From contig JACCLO010000001.1 in assembly GCA_029448655.1 (NCBI GenBank), positions 4,774,001 to 4,838,000 of the forward strand: a DNA stretch of 64,000 nt, written 5' to 3'. The notes beneath the pieces were generated by a model. The model searched no databases. It was not told where the DNA came from and saw only the letters and a list, made by a program, of their open reading frames with translations. The position numbers and the translations under genes are program-made. Origin of the DNA: Wolfiporia cocos. Lineage: Eukaryota > Basidiomycota > Agaricomycetes > Polyporales > Phaeolaceae. Within the stretch, counting starts at the first letter, position 1, and each line of letters opens with the position of its first letter. Positions 22,275 through 33,575 of the stretch are shown in pieces.

Positions 22275-24853
22275 CACTCGACTTCTAGCTCGATTCGCCC
22301 TCGGTCTTCCCTGGATTCGAGGATCCTGAGAGGCCTGCGAACGTCATTGCTTTCCGTCATTTTACTATGGTCCTGATTGGGGAAGGCGGGCGGTGTGTAT
22401 GGTAGGAGTAAGACCTCGTTGAATACTGGGTATATCCCGCGCATGTCTGCGGGGAGGTCTAGTTTGTATGCTCCGTGCCCGACCTTCTTCGTGACCTTGT
22501 ATGGTCCAAATCGCTTGGAGTCAAGTTTCTTGGTTGGGTGGCCCATGTTTATGTTACGGCCGTCGACCCAAACCAAGTCGCCTTCAGAGTACGATAGTGG
22601 CGATGCCCGTTTCCTATCGTAGTACTCTTTCATGCGTAGCTTAGCTTTCTCCAGGTTCTGTGAAGCGAGTTTGGTTATGGTGTGCATGTGTTCGACCCAA
22701 TCCCGTGCTACCCCCTCTTCTTGTTCCGGCGCCTCTACACCTGTGAAGGGGTGGTATCCGTGCGTAAGGTAAAAGGGACTATATCCCGTGCTACTGTGTA
22801 CGTGTGTCTTGTACGCAAAGCTTGCCAGCGGGAGTAAGTCCGGCCAGTTCGTATGAGTATCATTAATAAATAGTCTAAGGTAGACCTCGAGTTCCTGGTT
22901 CATACGTTCCGTCTGCCCGTCTGTCTGTGGGTGGAACGCGGTACTCGGGTTTCCCTGTATGCCTAGTCTACGGTATACGTCCTTTATGAATTCTGCTACG
23001 AATTGCGGTCCTCTGTCGCTAAATATTTTCTTTGGTAGTCCGTGTTGTGTATATATTTTATCTACGAATATGTTGGCCCATCCTTCGGCCGATAGTTTAG
23101 TCGTTGTTGGTACAGCTATATAGTCCTTGGATTTCATATCTACAACTACAATGATGGCGTTGCGACCCTTGGAAGTGGGGAGTCCCGTGATCATGTCGAC
23201 GGAAATGTTCTCCCAGTTGTGTGCTGGAGTCGGGTTCGGGTTGAGTGGAGCCGCGCGTTTGGATCGGTCCGGCTTAGCGGCCTGGCACTTGATACAAGCC
23301 TTGACGTACTGGCGGATGTCTGAACGCATCTTGGGCCACCAGTAGTGTCGATGTATGGCCGTGTACGTGTTTTTGGTGCCAGGGTGTCCCGCTGAGACGG
23401 TGTCGTGGAACGAAGAAATGATTTTTCCGATTAATTCTTCGTCCCGAGGGATAATTAACCTCCCCCTCCTATATCGCAGACCGTCCTCGGTCGTTTCCCC
23501 TACTTCTACTCCTTCCTTTCCATCGTAGAGAGCGGCTTCCGCTTTGACCCTCTTTTTTACTTCGTCGTGGGTAATACCCTTGACTACAGTATAGAATGAG
23601 GATCGCAGCCTTTCTGCGCTGTCTTGGACGAAGAGGTGTGGCTTCAGGACGACTTGCCCTTCGAGGTGATCCTTGTCGTTTCCGTGATCACTTCTTCGGG
23701 ACAGCCCATCGGCCCTTCCATTGGTCTTCCCGGGGATGTGCACGAGTTGTAGGTCGTACTCGGCGAGTTCCGTCATCCACCGGGCTTGTCGCGGATTAAT
23801 TTTCTGCGGAGTCTTAAAATACTCTAGGTTCTTATGGTCCGTTAGTACTTCTACAGGGTGTTTGCCACCCATTACGAAATGTCGCCATTCATCAAGTGCA
23901 CGCATGATGGCGAGGAGTTCTCGGTCGTATATTTCGTAGTTCCGTTCTGCCGGTAGCATTGTCTTACTCTGGTAGGCGATGGGTTTCCAGACACCGTCCT
24001 GTTTCTGCATGAGGCAGGCTCCGGTTGCGAAGTCCGATGAGTCTGCCTCGATGCGGAAAGGGTCGTCGTCATTTGGTATCCCTAACACGGGTGCTTCGAT
24101 AAATATTTTCTTTAACTTATCGAAACACTCTTGTTCCGCCGTACCCCACTGCCAAGGCGTGTCCTTGGTTAGGTTTATCAGTGGGCGTGCTACCGTGGAA
24201 AACTTAGGTATAAATCTCCGGTAGAAGTTTGCAAATCCGATGAAGGATTGCACTTCCTTCTTGTTCCGAGGTGCGGGCCATTCAGCCACTGCCGCCACCT
24301 TCGCGGGATCCATACGGATTTCCCCGTGAGAGATTATATGTCCTAAGTATTCTACTTCCGACTTCATAAACTCGCATTTCTCTGGTTTACAAGTTAGTTT
24401 ATTTTGACGGAGAACGAGCAGAACCTTGCGCAGGATCTCCTTGTGTTCTGCCTCGGTCTCCGTGAAAACAAGTATATCGTCTAGGTATACAATGACCTTT
24501 CCAGTCATTATCAGGTCTCGGAAGATGTCGTTCATCAAGGTCTGGAACGTGCCCGGTGCGTTGCACATTCCGAAGAACATCACTAAGGGTTCGTACAGTC
24601 CCCTATTAGTGATGAAGGCGGCTTTTTCTTCGTCACCTTCCTTGATTCTGACGTTCGTGTATCCCCAACGAATGTCCAGTTTAGAGAAGTACTTAGCTCG
24701 TTTCAGCTTGTTGAGCAGCTCCGTGATCAGGGGGAGTGGGTACCGATTCTTCTTGGTCATCTGGTTCAACTTCCGGTAGTCCTGAATGGGTCTCAGTTTC
24801 CCATCCTTCTTCTTGACGAAGAAGAATGGTGCCCCCCATGGTGACTTGGATGG
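22275..24853 (-). pseudogene. pol middle part: RT, RNase H, integrase, start of chromodomain
   Basis: Open from the in-frame TGA to the nested insertion. In order: RT with the YLDD active site (VIVYLDDILVF) and LGHIISHG; RNase H starting FRIEADSSDFATGA; a tether region ending HIPGKTNGRADGLSRR; integrase zinc finger (HPGTKN...CIKCQ); and catalytic core VDMITG...FSDRGPQFV...QTDGQTERMNQELE. A chromodomain-like start (RILESREDRGRIELEVE) breaks off at the nested element. No other stop or frameshift was seen, so the element died recently. Confidence 0.9.
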
Positions 24854-27800
24854 TCAGATACGTCCAGTCCGTAACTGTTCTTCTAGGAAATCGTCTAGCG
24901 CTTCTTGTTCTCGAGGCGATAGAGCATAGATCTTGCCGGCGTAGGGTTCGGAGTTCGGTAGGAGTTCTATGGCGTGGTCCCACGGTCGTCTTTCTGGGAG
25001 GTGGTCGAATTCCGTTTCCTTAAACACGTCTTCGAATTCGTGTAAGTACTCTGGTACCACCTCCTCGAAAGTCTTGGCTTCCGTGGTTTTGCCGGTGGCG
25101 ATGGCGATCTCAGTTGCCTTCGTCGCGCGGACTCGCTCAGCGATGTCGGCCCGGCACTCTTCCCTATTCCGTATCCATGCGTCAGCGAAGATGTAATATA
25201 TATGGTCACCGTCCTCGATCTGCTCGTGCTCGCAGTCGCAGGTGAAGGTGATTCGGCGTTTCTTCCAGTCGATGGTGGGGTTGTGATCTTCCAACCAATC
25301 GAAGCCGAGGAATATGTCAGCCGAGCTCAGCTCGGTGACGTGGAACTTGCGCGTTTCCAAATGCATGTCGATCTGCATCTGGACTTCGACATAGTGCGTC
25401 ATCTTGCCCGCAGCGTTGGTACTACCGTCAGCGTTGTACAGTTTGACGGGTCGGTCTAGTGGGAGTTGCTCGAGTTTGTGTTCCTCCACGTAGGCACGAC
25501 TGATGACCGATCCCGTTGAACCGGAGTCTATCAGTGCCTTTGTGAAGAGGGCGCGTCCGTCAGGGCGGTGGAGGGTGATCGGTACTTCGATCTGCCGTCC
25601 CCGTTTTCCCGTCTGGATTACCACTACATTTCCTCTGAGTTTCTCACCAGTAGAGCCGAACCCCTGTGTTCCGCGTCTGGTTTCCCTGATGCTTTTTACT
25701 ATGCGCGTGTCTGGTGTCATATTGCATTCGAGTATAAACTGGGCGATTCTGTCCCCGTACTCGACCTGATAATCTGTTCCGGTTTGATTATTCAGTATGA
25801 CTTTTAACCGACCGGTGTAGTCTTCATCGACTACCCCAGCCTCCACGTCGACTCCCTTCAAGGCGAGTCCGGATCGTGGAGCTATGCGGCCGTATACACC
25901 GGGTGGCATTCGAATCATTATGCCTGTATCTACGGTGATACGTTTCCCGTTTGGTATAACAACTTCCTCCGCAGAGTGAAGATCGTAACCCACGGCTCCT
26001 TCGCTTTTGCGCTCAGGGGGAATTGCCCGCGGGTGGTCTAAATATATGTCGAGCGTGACAGCCTTCTTCTTGGCTCGTCGACACCGCATTTTCTTTTCCG
26101 TCTTTTTCTGGACTGTAGGCTTAGATGCGTCTGCCATCTGCACATCTGAGTCTACAACCGGGTCTACGTCCATTGGCACATAGTTTACATTAATAGTAGA
26201 GGAATTAAGCACGGTTTTATCCTCCCGCCAAGCTCCGGTGGGAGGCTCCTCTGAGGCTGTTACAAACGAATTGTCGGAGCATGTTGAAGCTCTGTCGTTG
26301 TCACCAGGCGCCAAATCTACTGAACGTGGTACAGATGTGTAATCAAATATCGGGGCCCCGGTTCCTAGCCCATATAGTCCATCCACCGGTTCGTTACCCT
26401 CCGAGGCAGATTCAGAGATAGAGACATTTACTGGTTCCTCGATCTCCAGAACTGAAAACTTATTATTAGAGAGGGGACGTACCTGAGTGAATCCGGCTTC
26501 CTTCGCAGCCTCCAGATTTTCCTTGGCCCAGGCGGCCACCATACGTACGAAGTCCTCCTGGGATACTTCCCCAAGGACTTTTTCTGCGGGTGGGCCTTCG
26601 ACGGCCTGGCGGGTGCGCGCCGGTTGTTGTGAGGGTCCGGCACCGGTGTTCCCTCCACTGGTAGCTGCTCGGGGCTTCCAGTTGGGTTGGTGCCAGACGG
26701 GCTTGTTGCAGCCCTTCCCTGGTGCCTCTGCTTGTGTCTTGCTGCAAGAGTGGCACTTCCTCTTGAGCAAGTTGGCCCGTTCTTCTGCGGTGGGCTCGGA
26801 CCACGTGGTTCCCGATGACGATGTAGTTGCCCGACCCTTTCCCTTATCGGCAACGCCCTTACCCGTGTCACGACCGTGGCGCAGCTTTTCTTCGTCGCGG
26901 AGACGACGCATCGCATTGTCCGTTCGGAGGATGGCCTGTTTCCAGGATTCGTAGTCCTCCGGGATCTGGACGTTGTATCCTCGTTGCGATTTGTCGTTTA
27001 CCGTGGCGGCGACGAAGGTGGAGTGTACGGCCGTATAGATCTCTTTCGGAATGGCAGAGGTGACCCAGCGATGAACTATCTGGTTCTCCTTGTCATATTT
27101 TGCCTCTGAAAGAAGTCTTTCCAGCTCTTGGAAATACTCCTCGCCCTTACCGATGGTCATGCTGAGCTTCTCGGCTGCGACGGCCGACTTCTTTTCCAAG
27201 TCGGGGTCGTCGAACTTCTGGTGGAGTTCCCAGATGAACCGTAGCCAGCTCAGGTGCCATTGTCCGTCACGGTAATGTTCCCGTGTAAAAGCCGTTACCC
27301 ATGCGTCCACCTTTGGTCCTCTGATCAGCGATATTGCCGTGCCGATCTTTTTGCTGTCTGTGAAGAGCAGCGGCCGGTTGTCGTCGATGTAGAGTTTTAG
27401 GCGCATTACCCAGGCGATGAAGTTCTCGCCTGTGAAGGGTTCGGGTTCGCCCACCTTGGACTTGTACCGGGGGTCGGGCTGCGGCTCCGGGAGCATGGAG
27501 TAAGCGTCCCATTGCGAGCTCGCCGGTTTCTCGGGTCGCCACATGGACGCACGCGTTCCCGGGAGAGGCGCGGCTCTCCAGGTGTTCACATGCGCCGTCC
27601 GTGGTGCTTCCGATGGAGGGACTGGGGGCTGTGCAGCCATGACCGAGAAGGGGACCTGAGGCGTTAGGACCGGGGGGGTGTAGCCGGGCAGGAATGGGTT
27701 CGTCTGCCTAGAGCTGTTCGGGCGTGTGGCCGAGTTCACCGGTGGGGGAGATCCCATGTGCACAGATCTCACCCAGTTTTTGACCGGCCGGAAACGTTCT

Positions 27801-28420
27801 TCCGGGACCGATGGTACTGACCGACGGGGGGCGGAGTGCTGGCTGTGTAGTGAAGCCGCATCTCCTGCTGCAATGGCGTCTGCCTGGAGGCGTTGTGCCT
27901 CCCGCAGGAACCTTGCCCCCATGTCGGCGTTCCACACACCGGTTTGAACCATTGTAGCCGCTACCGTTTGACACCGAAAACCGAAGTCCGCCGCTGTTGG
28001 GTTGGGGGGGAACGCCCATTGCAGAGCTAGGGGCGAGTCGGCGTGGGCGAGGGGACTTGCTCCACGAATCGTGTTCGACTGTTCCCGTGCCAGGTGGAAT
28101 GCCTGGTCCAACCTTTCCACACCCGGACCCTGGTCCTCCTGCGATGCACCGTACGCGAGTGATCGAGCGGGGGGCTGACCATCGAAGGTCCCGGTGTGAA
28201 CCGAGGCGACTTCTACCTGTTGGCGCGGGGCGTGGATGCTGTCCGCTACCGAGAGTAGGGCGAAGTCGTTGGGTAGGCCGTGTACCTGGTAGTTCACCCA
28301 CTGCCCTGGGTGGAACGGGTTGTTGGTGACGGTGGGGGTGCCGGTGAGGGTGCCACCGGGGAGCGGTACGTTTTCGGGCCGCTGGCCGCGGATGTATTCG
28401 AGGTTGTGTGGGGCGGCCAT
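24854..28420 (-). pseudogene. Gag, dUTPase, protease and start of RT, ending at a premature TGA
   Basis: 1188 codons from ATG 28420. The N-terminal 300 or so residues are a Pro/Asn-rich leader. A capsid-like region follows (PEPFTGENFIAWVMRLKLYI), then a Cys-rich stretch (CHSCSKTQ...GCNKPVW) where a zinc knuckle would be expected but in a non-standard spacing. Next is a trimeric-type dUTPase with all five motifs (GYDLHSAEE, APRSGLAL, EAGVVDEDYTG, RIAQFILE, GFGSTG), and a retropepsin (LIDSGSTGSVIS). The frame meets TGA at 24854-24856, just before PSKSPWGAPFFFV of RT. An Arg CGA mutated to TGA is the simplest origin. Placing dUTPase before protease is unlike the 43450-48501 element. Confidence 0.9.
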
Positions 28421-29173
28421 TGTACGTATAGAAGGATGTATGTATGAAGAGAAGAGTCGCGACGTTTGACTGCGCTACCCGCCCACTGTGGATCAGCCTA
28501 TAGCTGCGATCGGGGTGGTAACTAAAAACAGTCGATGTCCACTCTTATCAGGAACCACCTCTTTTCGGAGATGTGCCAAGAAACGCCGAGGGGTTTTCTT
28601 CCCTCAGCCGGCGAGAAATTCCTGCCTCCGAAACCTCATCCAGCCCCGAAGCTAATTTGGGATACTGGGGGCACGGGATCTAAACCCTTGTGATGGAGGG
28701 TCTAAAACTATCGTATTGGGCCAAGTGGCCGTATGTGTGAGCTGTGTCGTGCTCCTTCAGCCGCCTTGTGGGGCGCTGGGTTGTTATAGTAACGGGGGGC
28801 GGTAATGCCCGTATAGTGGCGCGGTAATGCGCGTAAATAGGTGCCCAGTGCCTCTGTAATCTGCCGTAGGGCCCCTTAACGCCTTTGATTATTACGCGTC
28901 GGGTGCACAACTACTACGGTGGGGATGTAACCCAAAGCCTTTACGCCGCGTTGCATGACGGTGGCCCAGTAGCTTAGAAGCAACGGTAGGAGTGGTCCCC
29001 TACACGCTGTTCACAAGTGTACTCCCCCAGAACCCTGTTCCCTTGTCCCTGGGATACGGGAGGATAAGAGTTTTAACACCCGAATCAACCGAAGTCGACT
29101 CGAGGGCGAAGAAACAATGCACTTTGCCCCTAGTGCGCCGGGGTTGATCTGGAATGAACTCAGATCGGGGTGG
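28421..29173 (-). other. Leader of the minus-strand element, non-coding
   Basis: About 750 bp between the PBS and the Gag start. No reading frame with a recognised product. It is probably the transcript's 5' untranslated leader and packaging region. Confidence 0.5.
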
Positions 29174-29184
29174 AGACTCGTCTT
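29174..29184 (-). other. Primer-binding site, self-priming type
   Basis: On the minus strand AAGACGAGTCT lies 1 nt from the 5' LTR. It is the exact reverse complement of AGACTCGTCTT within the LTR (29279-29289). Confidence 0.8.
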
Positions 29185-29185
29185 A

Positions 29186-29556
29186 TGACACAAGCGTATT
29201 CTCAAGCAACTACTCAGGGGAATATTACTCGCGTGAAAGCGTATTCCTAGTCTGAGGCTACTCAAGGCAACAAAGGCCAAGACGAGTCTGGGGTGCTCCC
29301 TGCTCGTCTGGCTGGTATATATGCTCGTAGGCTGTTTGTACATGTTTGGCTACTATACAGTATTACGTAAGCTGATAGACCGTTTAGAGTATGGTAAACC
29401 CTATCGTAGGTGTAGAGCCACATCAAGGGTGTCCGGGGTCTGTGTAGGCATGTGTGGGGTGTTCGGGGTCCTTGCACGTGATGCATAGGCGGGCGCTTAG
29501 ATAAGATAAGGGTTGTCCCTAGTCGCAAGCTAGTTGGAGAAAATTGGCTTGTGACA
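29186..29556 (-). repeat. 5' LTR of the minus-strand element
   Basis: 371 bp. It is followed on the right by the TSD AACCG. Confidence 0.95.
29279..29322 (-). promoter_or_regulatory. LTR promoter: TATA box and predicted self-primer start
   Basis: On the minus strand TATATA (in 29316-29322) is followed about 32 nt later by AGACTCGTCTT (29289-29279). That 11-mer pairs with the PBS. The spacing suits a transcript start at its first A. Confidence 0.75.
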
Positions 29557-29593
29557 AACCGACGCTATGCATTATGAGTGTGCCGACTGTACA
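29557..29593. mobile_element. Right end of the interrupted TIR element
   Basis: After the second TSD copy the sequence reads GCTATGCATTATGAGTG. This is the reverse complement of the tip seen at 14626, so the LTR element landed near the right end of a TIR element. Confidence 0.45.
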
Positions 29594-29841
29594 CACCGGA
29601 GGCATTATCTAACGACTTTGTCGGAAACATGTTGGTATCATTTAAATAAGTGATCAAATGCAAACATAATGTATTGGTTGATAACATCGTGAGAAACACA
29701 GGACCTCAGCGGGCCAGACACCAGGGGCATTATCTAATGAAGATATTATATAAGCAATCAATGCACTATGTTCGCATTTGATCACTTATTGAAATGATAC
29801 TAACATGTTTCCGACAAAGTCATTAGATAATGCCCCCGGTG
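29594..29841. mobile_element. MITE with long terminal inverted repeats
   Basis: About 75-bp inverted ends starting CACCGGRGGCATTATCTAA, with about 93% match by eye, around an AT-rich centre. A further copy of the tip (GGGGCATTATCTAATGAAG) sits inside near 29724, so one copy may have inserted in or partly duplicated another. No coding capacity. Confidence 0.7.
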
Positions 29842-30024
29842 ACATAGTTCTCCACTTTACATTAGCTGATAAATGGGCGCCCTAATAGATTCAACACTAT
29901 TGGCATCAGAGATCAATCAATCACTTCTGATATGCTTCGTACCTCATCCTATTCTTCTCTCCCCTCTTTCTGATAGCATGTCAAGAGTTTGCTTCAGCTG
30001 TCATGTGCCTCCCATCTGTAGAGT

Positions 30025-30722
30025 TTCAGTCAACTATCTTAATCTGCCAACTGCCCTTCGCTTAAGAAATCGCAGTTGCGAGCTAGGTTTGCGCGCAGAT
30101 TAATCTGCTAGCTGCGGCAGATTAATCTACTGTGACAATAAAATGGTACATCAAGGATTCGAACCAAGGACCTTAGCATGGATGAGAATAAGAGCATCAC
30201 AGCATAATTAGCCAACTGAGCCATAGTGACAACAGTTACCATTGACCAATCAAAATATATATAACGCAAATTTTACACACAATTTCCGCAAATCATCAAG
30301 GCAACTAACTGCTACAACAAGCATAAAAAAATCAATGATAGTGGTAGCTTGTTTTACCATGCCTGACCTGGAGCAATTCACAATGGGAAAGTTGAATACA
30401 CTGGAATCACAAGTCTTTAGATTCATTTGTATTTGTGTTATGGAAGATGTTAAACTGCGAAAATGAAGTTTACAAAATACTCTATATATTTCTTAAAAGT
30501 GTGCAGATACTAGTTGCACTGTAGCTCAGTTGGCTGATGTATGCTGCAATGCTCTTATTCTCATCTGTGCTAAGGTCCTTGGTTCGAATCCTCGATGTAC
30601 CATTTTATTGTCACAGTAGATTAATCTGCTGCAGCTAGCAGATTAATCTGCGTGCAAACCTAGCTCGCAACTGTGATTTCTTAAGCGAAGGGCAGTTGGC
30701 AGATTAAGATAATTGACTGAAG
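30025..30722. mobile_element. Foldback pair of tRNA-derived (SINE-like) units
   Basis: Two nearly identical arms of about 210 bp (30025-30233 and 30513-30722) lie in inverted orientation around about 280 bp of AT-rich sequence. Each arm starts with a tRNA-like segment (minus 30145-30230; plus 30517-30602) having an A-box-like GCTCAGTTGG and a B-box GGTTCGAATCC. A tail with two AGATTAATCTGC palindromes follows. The tRNA cloverleaf is poor (D-stem and acceptor mismatches), so this is a tRNA-derived repeat, not a functional tRNA. Confidence 0.6.
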
Positions 30723-31227
30723 TCCCTCCCCGTCCTGCAATCCTTTGAGAACTGCTTGATCCCCGAGGAACAAACAGCGGTTGGTGAGAATTAACCTCCA
30801 CGGGGTTGTCACTTTACCCGATTTATCACATCGATCTGCCCCGAGAAGTTGTTGCAATCACGTTATATAGTTTCGGCCTCTGCAACGATAGAATGGAGCA
30901 AGATGAGGAGCCTCGAGCAAGTCACTCGCCCCTGTCATACTCTGCAAGCGTAAGTCGAATTCAGAACTTGTGAGTCTTAAGTCAGCGTCCCCAGAAAATG
31001 CGGAATTCTTGAGGCTGTGACGAATCCGTGGCTGCGTTAATTGAATGGCTGTCATACGACGTGTAGTACGAGCCCGCCGTTTTGGAGATGTCATATACAT
31101 CAGCTGATGAATACATTGGCTCGCTCTCCGAGATTCAATATTCCAACGTCACATCTGCAGATTTAGCAGCATTTTCACCCACATACCTTACTTTTGCTAT
31201 CCTGCACTCAAAATCCATACGGATAGC

Positions 31228-31999
31228 ATGGCATCACCGAAGGTCTGGCTCAGTAAGTAGATTCATGACAGTTGACGTCGAACATCTTGATGACAGCCAG
31301 ATCGAGCAATTACAGCTCCCCCTCCGGCCTTGGGAGATATATGACAGGGGCCGTCTTGTGCCACGGTGATATTGCAGTCGCTAATGAATCTCATCATTCT
31401 CCCCGATTTACTTAACCATCCGACTACCTCCTGGTACAGCCAGCTGTTACCAAAGGCGAACAAGTTGCGGCAGGCTTGAGCGCGCGTTTGGCTGCGTCGA
31501 CATCGTGTTCAACAACGCTGGGTAACGCTCTCTAGTGAGATCGAGGGCACTTCCGATGATGCCGCACGTGTGTTGTCTGAGGTCAACTTCCGGAATGTCT
31601 TGGTGGGATACCCCTGCTTGATCATCCTACCGCGACAAAGTAAGGTGCGCTTCAGGTATTTGTATATCACTACAGAGGTTGAACTTGCATGGAACATCAG
31701 GGTACGTAACGATGTTGTATGACGAAACATATCTGTCCAATGTTCGGCAATGCTACGCTATGTTCATCAAACCCGGGTCTTTTCAAGCGAACATAGTCGA
31801 CGCAGCAGTACGGTCGGAGCCACATCCAGCTTATACGTCGCCCACCTCGCAGGCCTCGCTCATTCGCCTTTATCTTGTAACAAAGGCGGCGATGAGTCAA
31901 ATATACAAGGCAGTTGAGGTCGTTTTCAAGTTGGCTAGACCCTCAGGGCCGCCGCTGTGCTTTTCGCCCGGGAATGAAGTTATCGCGCAGATTAGGTGA
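31228..31999 (+). pseudogene. Decayed short-chain dehydrogenase/reductase
   Basis: Pieces of a classical SDR appear in the right order but in shifting frames: the start MASPKVWL, a Rossmann glycine motif SPSGLGRYMTGAVL, LLVQPAVTKGEQVAAG (usual LDVTK region), VDIVFNNAG, EIEGTSDDAARVL, VNF, then a C-terminal stretch with PGSFQANIVDAA, HPAY and KAVEVVFKLA. Between VDIVFNNAG and EIEGTSDD one base is missing and a stop intervenes. The catalytic Ser/Tyr-x-x-x-Lys stretch is not recognisable. It is a pseudogene next to TE debris. Confidence 0.75.
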
Positions 32000-33575
32000 A
32001 TGACTGCTGGCTTCCAGGCGGAGGTTAATCAATATGGGTCATTGCTTGACGAATCATAAACCGAGGCTAACAGTGTGCATGCCAGTGTAATGAACAGGAT
32101 GCAAACATCATTAGGGTGCTCGAGGCAAGGTACCACCCTGCTCATTTGATTTTTGTGAGTGTGGCATTTGTAACCTCGTAACAAGCAGTCTTGCGTTGAG
32201 ATAAGAGCATAACGACCAGAGATATTGAATATTCGGAAATACAGGCGGCTTGACCGTCTGACGGTATGACTACTATTGTCAGGGGTTTGTGACCAACGCA
32301 AGACCTAAACTGGTCGAAAGCGTGCTTTCGTGGGACAAATTGCACAAATTCGGGGCATGGCGGGTATCATCACCTCGCATAAAGTTATGGCCATGTTGTT
32401 CATCATCGCGGCGGGTTAGTACAATACGCGGAATGCAGTGAATAACGAATTCAGGTCTTGTTTTGCAGCGCCTTTCGGTGCATTCAATGTCACCTGGTCC
32501 TGTTCATGCATTAGTTTTACCGGCTCCGGGTGAATATCATATGCGTGACTAGTCAATGAGAGTATACAGGAGAGTCAGCTGCAGAGTAGGCATGTAGACA
32601 ACTGCGATTGCCGTCGCGCACTCTCCGACAAACGCGGCGCCATCGCTACTCCACCCTGACACTCAAGTAGTCGGGATCGTCGTATGCGACTAACCATCGC
32701 CACTTTCAATACAGCGGTTAGCGGAACAGTGACGGCTAGGTCCACTTCCAATAAAGCTAGAAGTTAGAACGGGTGAATCGACTGTTATCGACTATCAAAG
32801 CCGTGCCACTCCCGACGCCTCCTGCCACAAGCGTCTACTTACACATCCTCGGCGTATTCCCGTCAGCCAAGACACCGTCCGCTTGGCTTCTCCAGGGCAG
32901 TCTCAGGAGACAATGTGCAACGGAGTCTCGGAACCACAGATCGACTGCAAAATCCGTATACGCACCCGCTCATCACTCAGCGGTGGTCAGCCGCTCACCG
33001 ACGCGGACGATGTCATGTCAGCGACATACGTCCCTCCGTCTCCATTCTTGCTCCCTGGACATGTCATGAAGAAGCTCCGGCACAGCCTGCTGACTACACT
33101 GAGCTTACTTTGTCTGGTGGGAGCACTTACGCACCGCGATTTGTCAGTGTCCCCACAGGCGAACTTAGCGGGGTCGGCGTTCGGGCATGGGGCACGTATG
33201 ATGCGCGTGGGACCGCGGGAGGGGCTGTGTGCGAATCTCGAGCATTGGGTATCATGCAGTCTGGAAGAAGGCTGGGCAACCAGGCTGAGTCGCCGAGCGG
33301 AACCGATATTTACGGGGAGGAGTAAACGGGATTCTGCGGGCGACGGCTAGTTCAATGTTGTCGGAGATGAGCCTAAACGGCATCAAACACCAGCCGTTGA
33401 CGCGTTCACGCTGAGCATCGAAGGAGAACTCGTATACTTCGCATTATCAGTAAGTAATCGTCAGAGACCACAGGGCCATTAGTACAAATACAAGACCGCG
33501 CCGTCTATCAGCGCTTCTGCAGCTACCAATAGTCATCAATAACGCAAACGAACAAGTCATCTGGTCAAGATCGCA
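32000..33575. other. Intergenic, unassigned open frames
   Basis: Overlapping plus-strand frames of 98-155 codons at 32773-33350 have no recognisable domain. The segment 33060-33325 is downstream of the transporter gene on the opposite strand. Nothing firm was seen. Confidence 0.3.

Larger units (their letters stand above)
15302..29556 (-). mobile_element. Ty3/gypsy chromovirus-type LTR retrotransposon, 14.3 kb with nested insert
   Basis: The element runs on the minus strand: 5' LTR on the right, 3' LTR on the left. It is flanked by the 5-bp TSD AACCG (15297-15301 and 29557-29561). Without the nested element (16217-22274) it is about 8.2 kb. Its polyprotein order is Gag, dUTPase, protease, RT, RNase H, integrase, chromodomain-like end. 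The two 371-bp LTRs differ at only about two positions by eye, so insertion was recent. It is now disabled twice: an in-frame TGA in RT (24854-24856) and the nested insertion. Confidence 0.95.

Noticed and set aside
30145..30602. Two tRNA genes
   Set aside because: A and B boxes are good, but the acceptor and D stems mispair and both copies share a long non-tRNA tail in an inverted repeat. They are tRNA-derived repeats.
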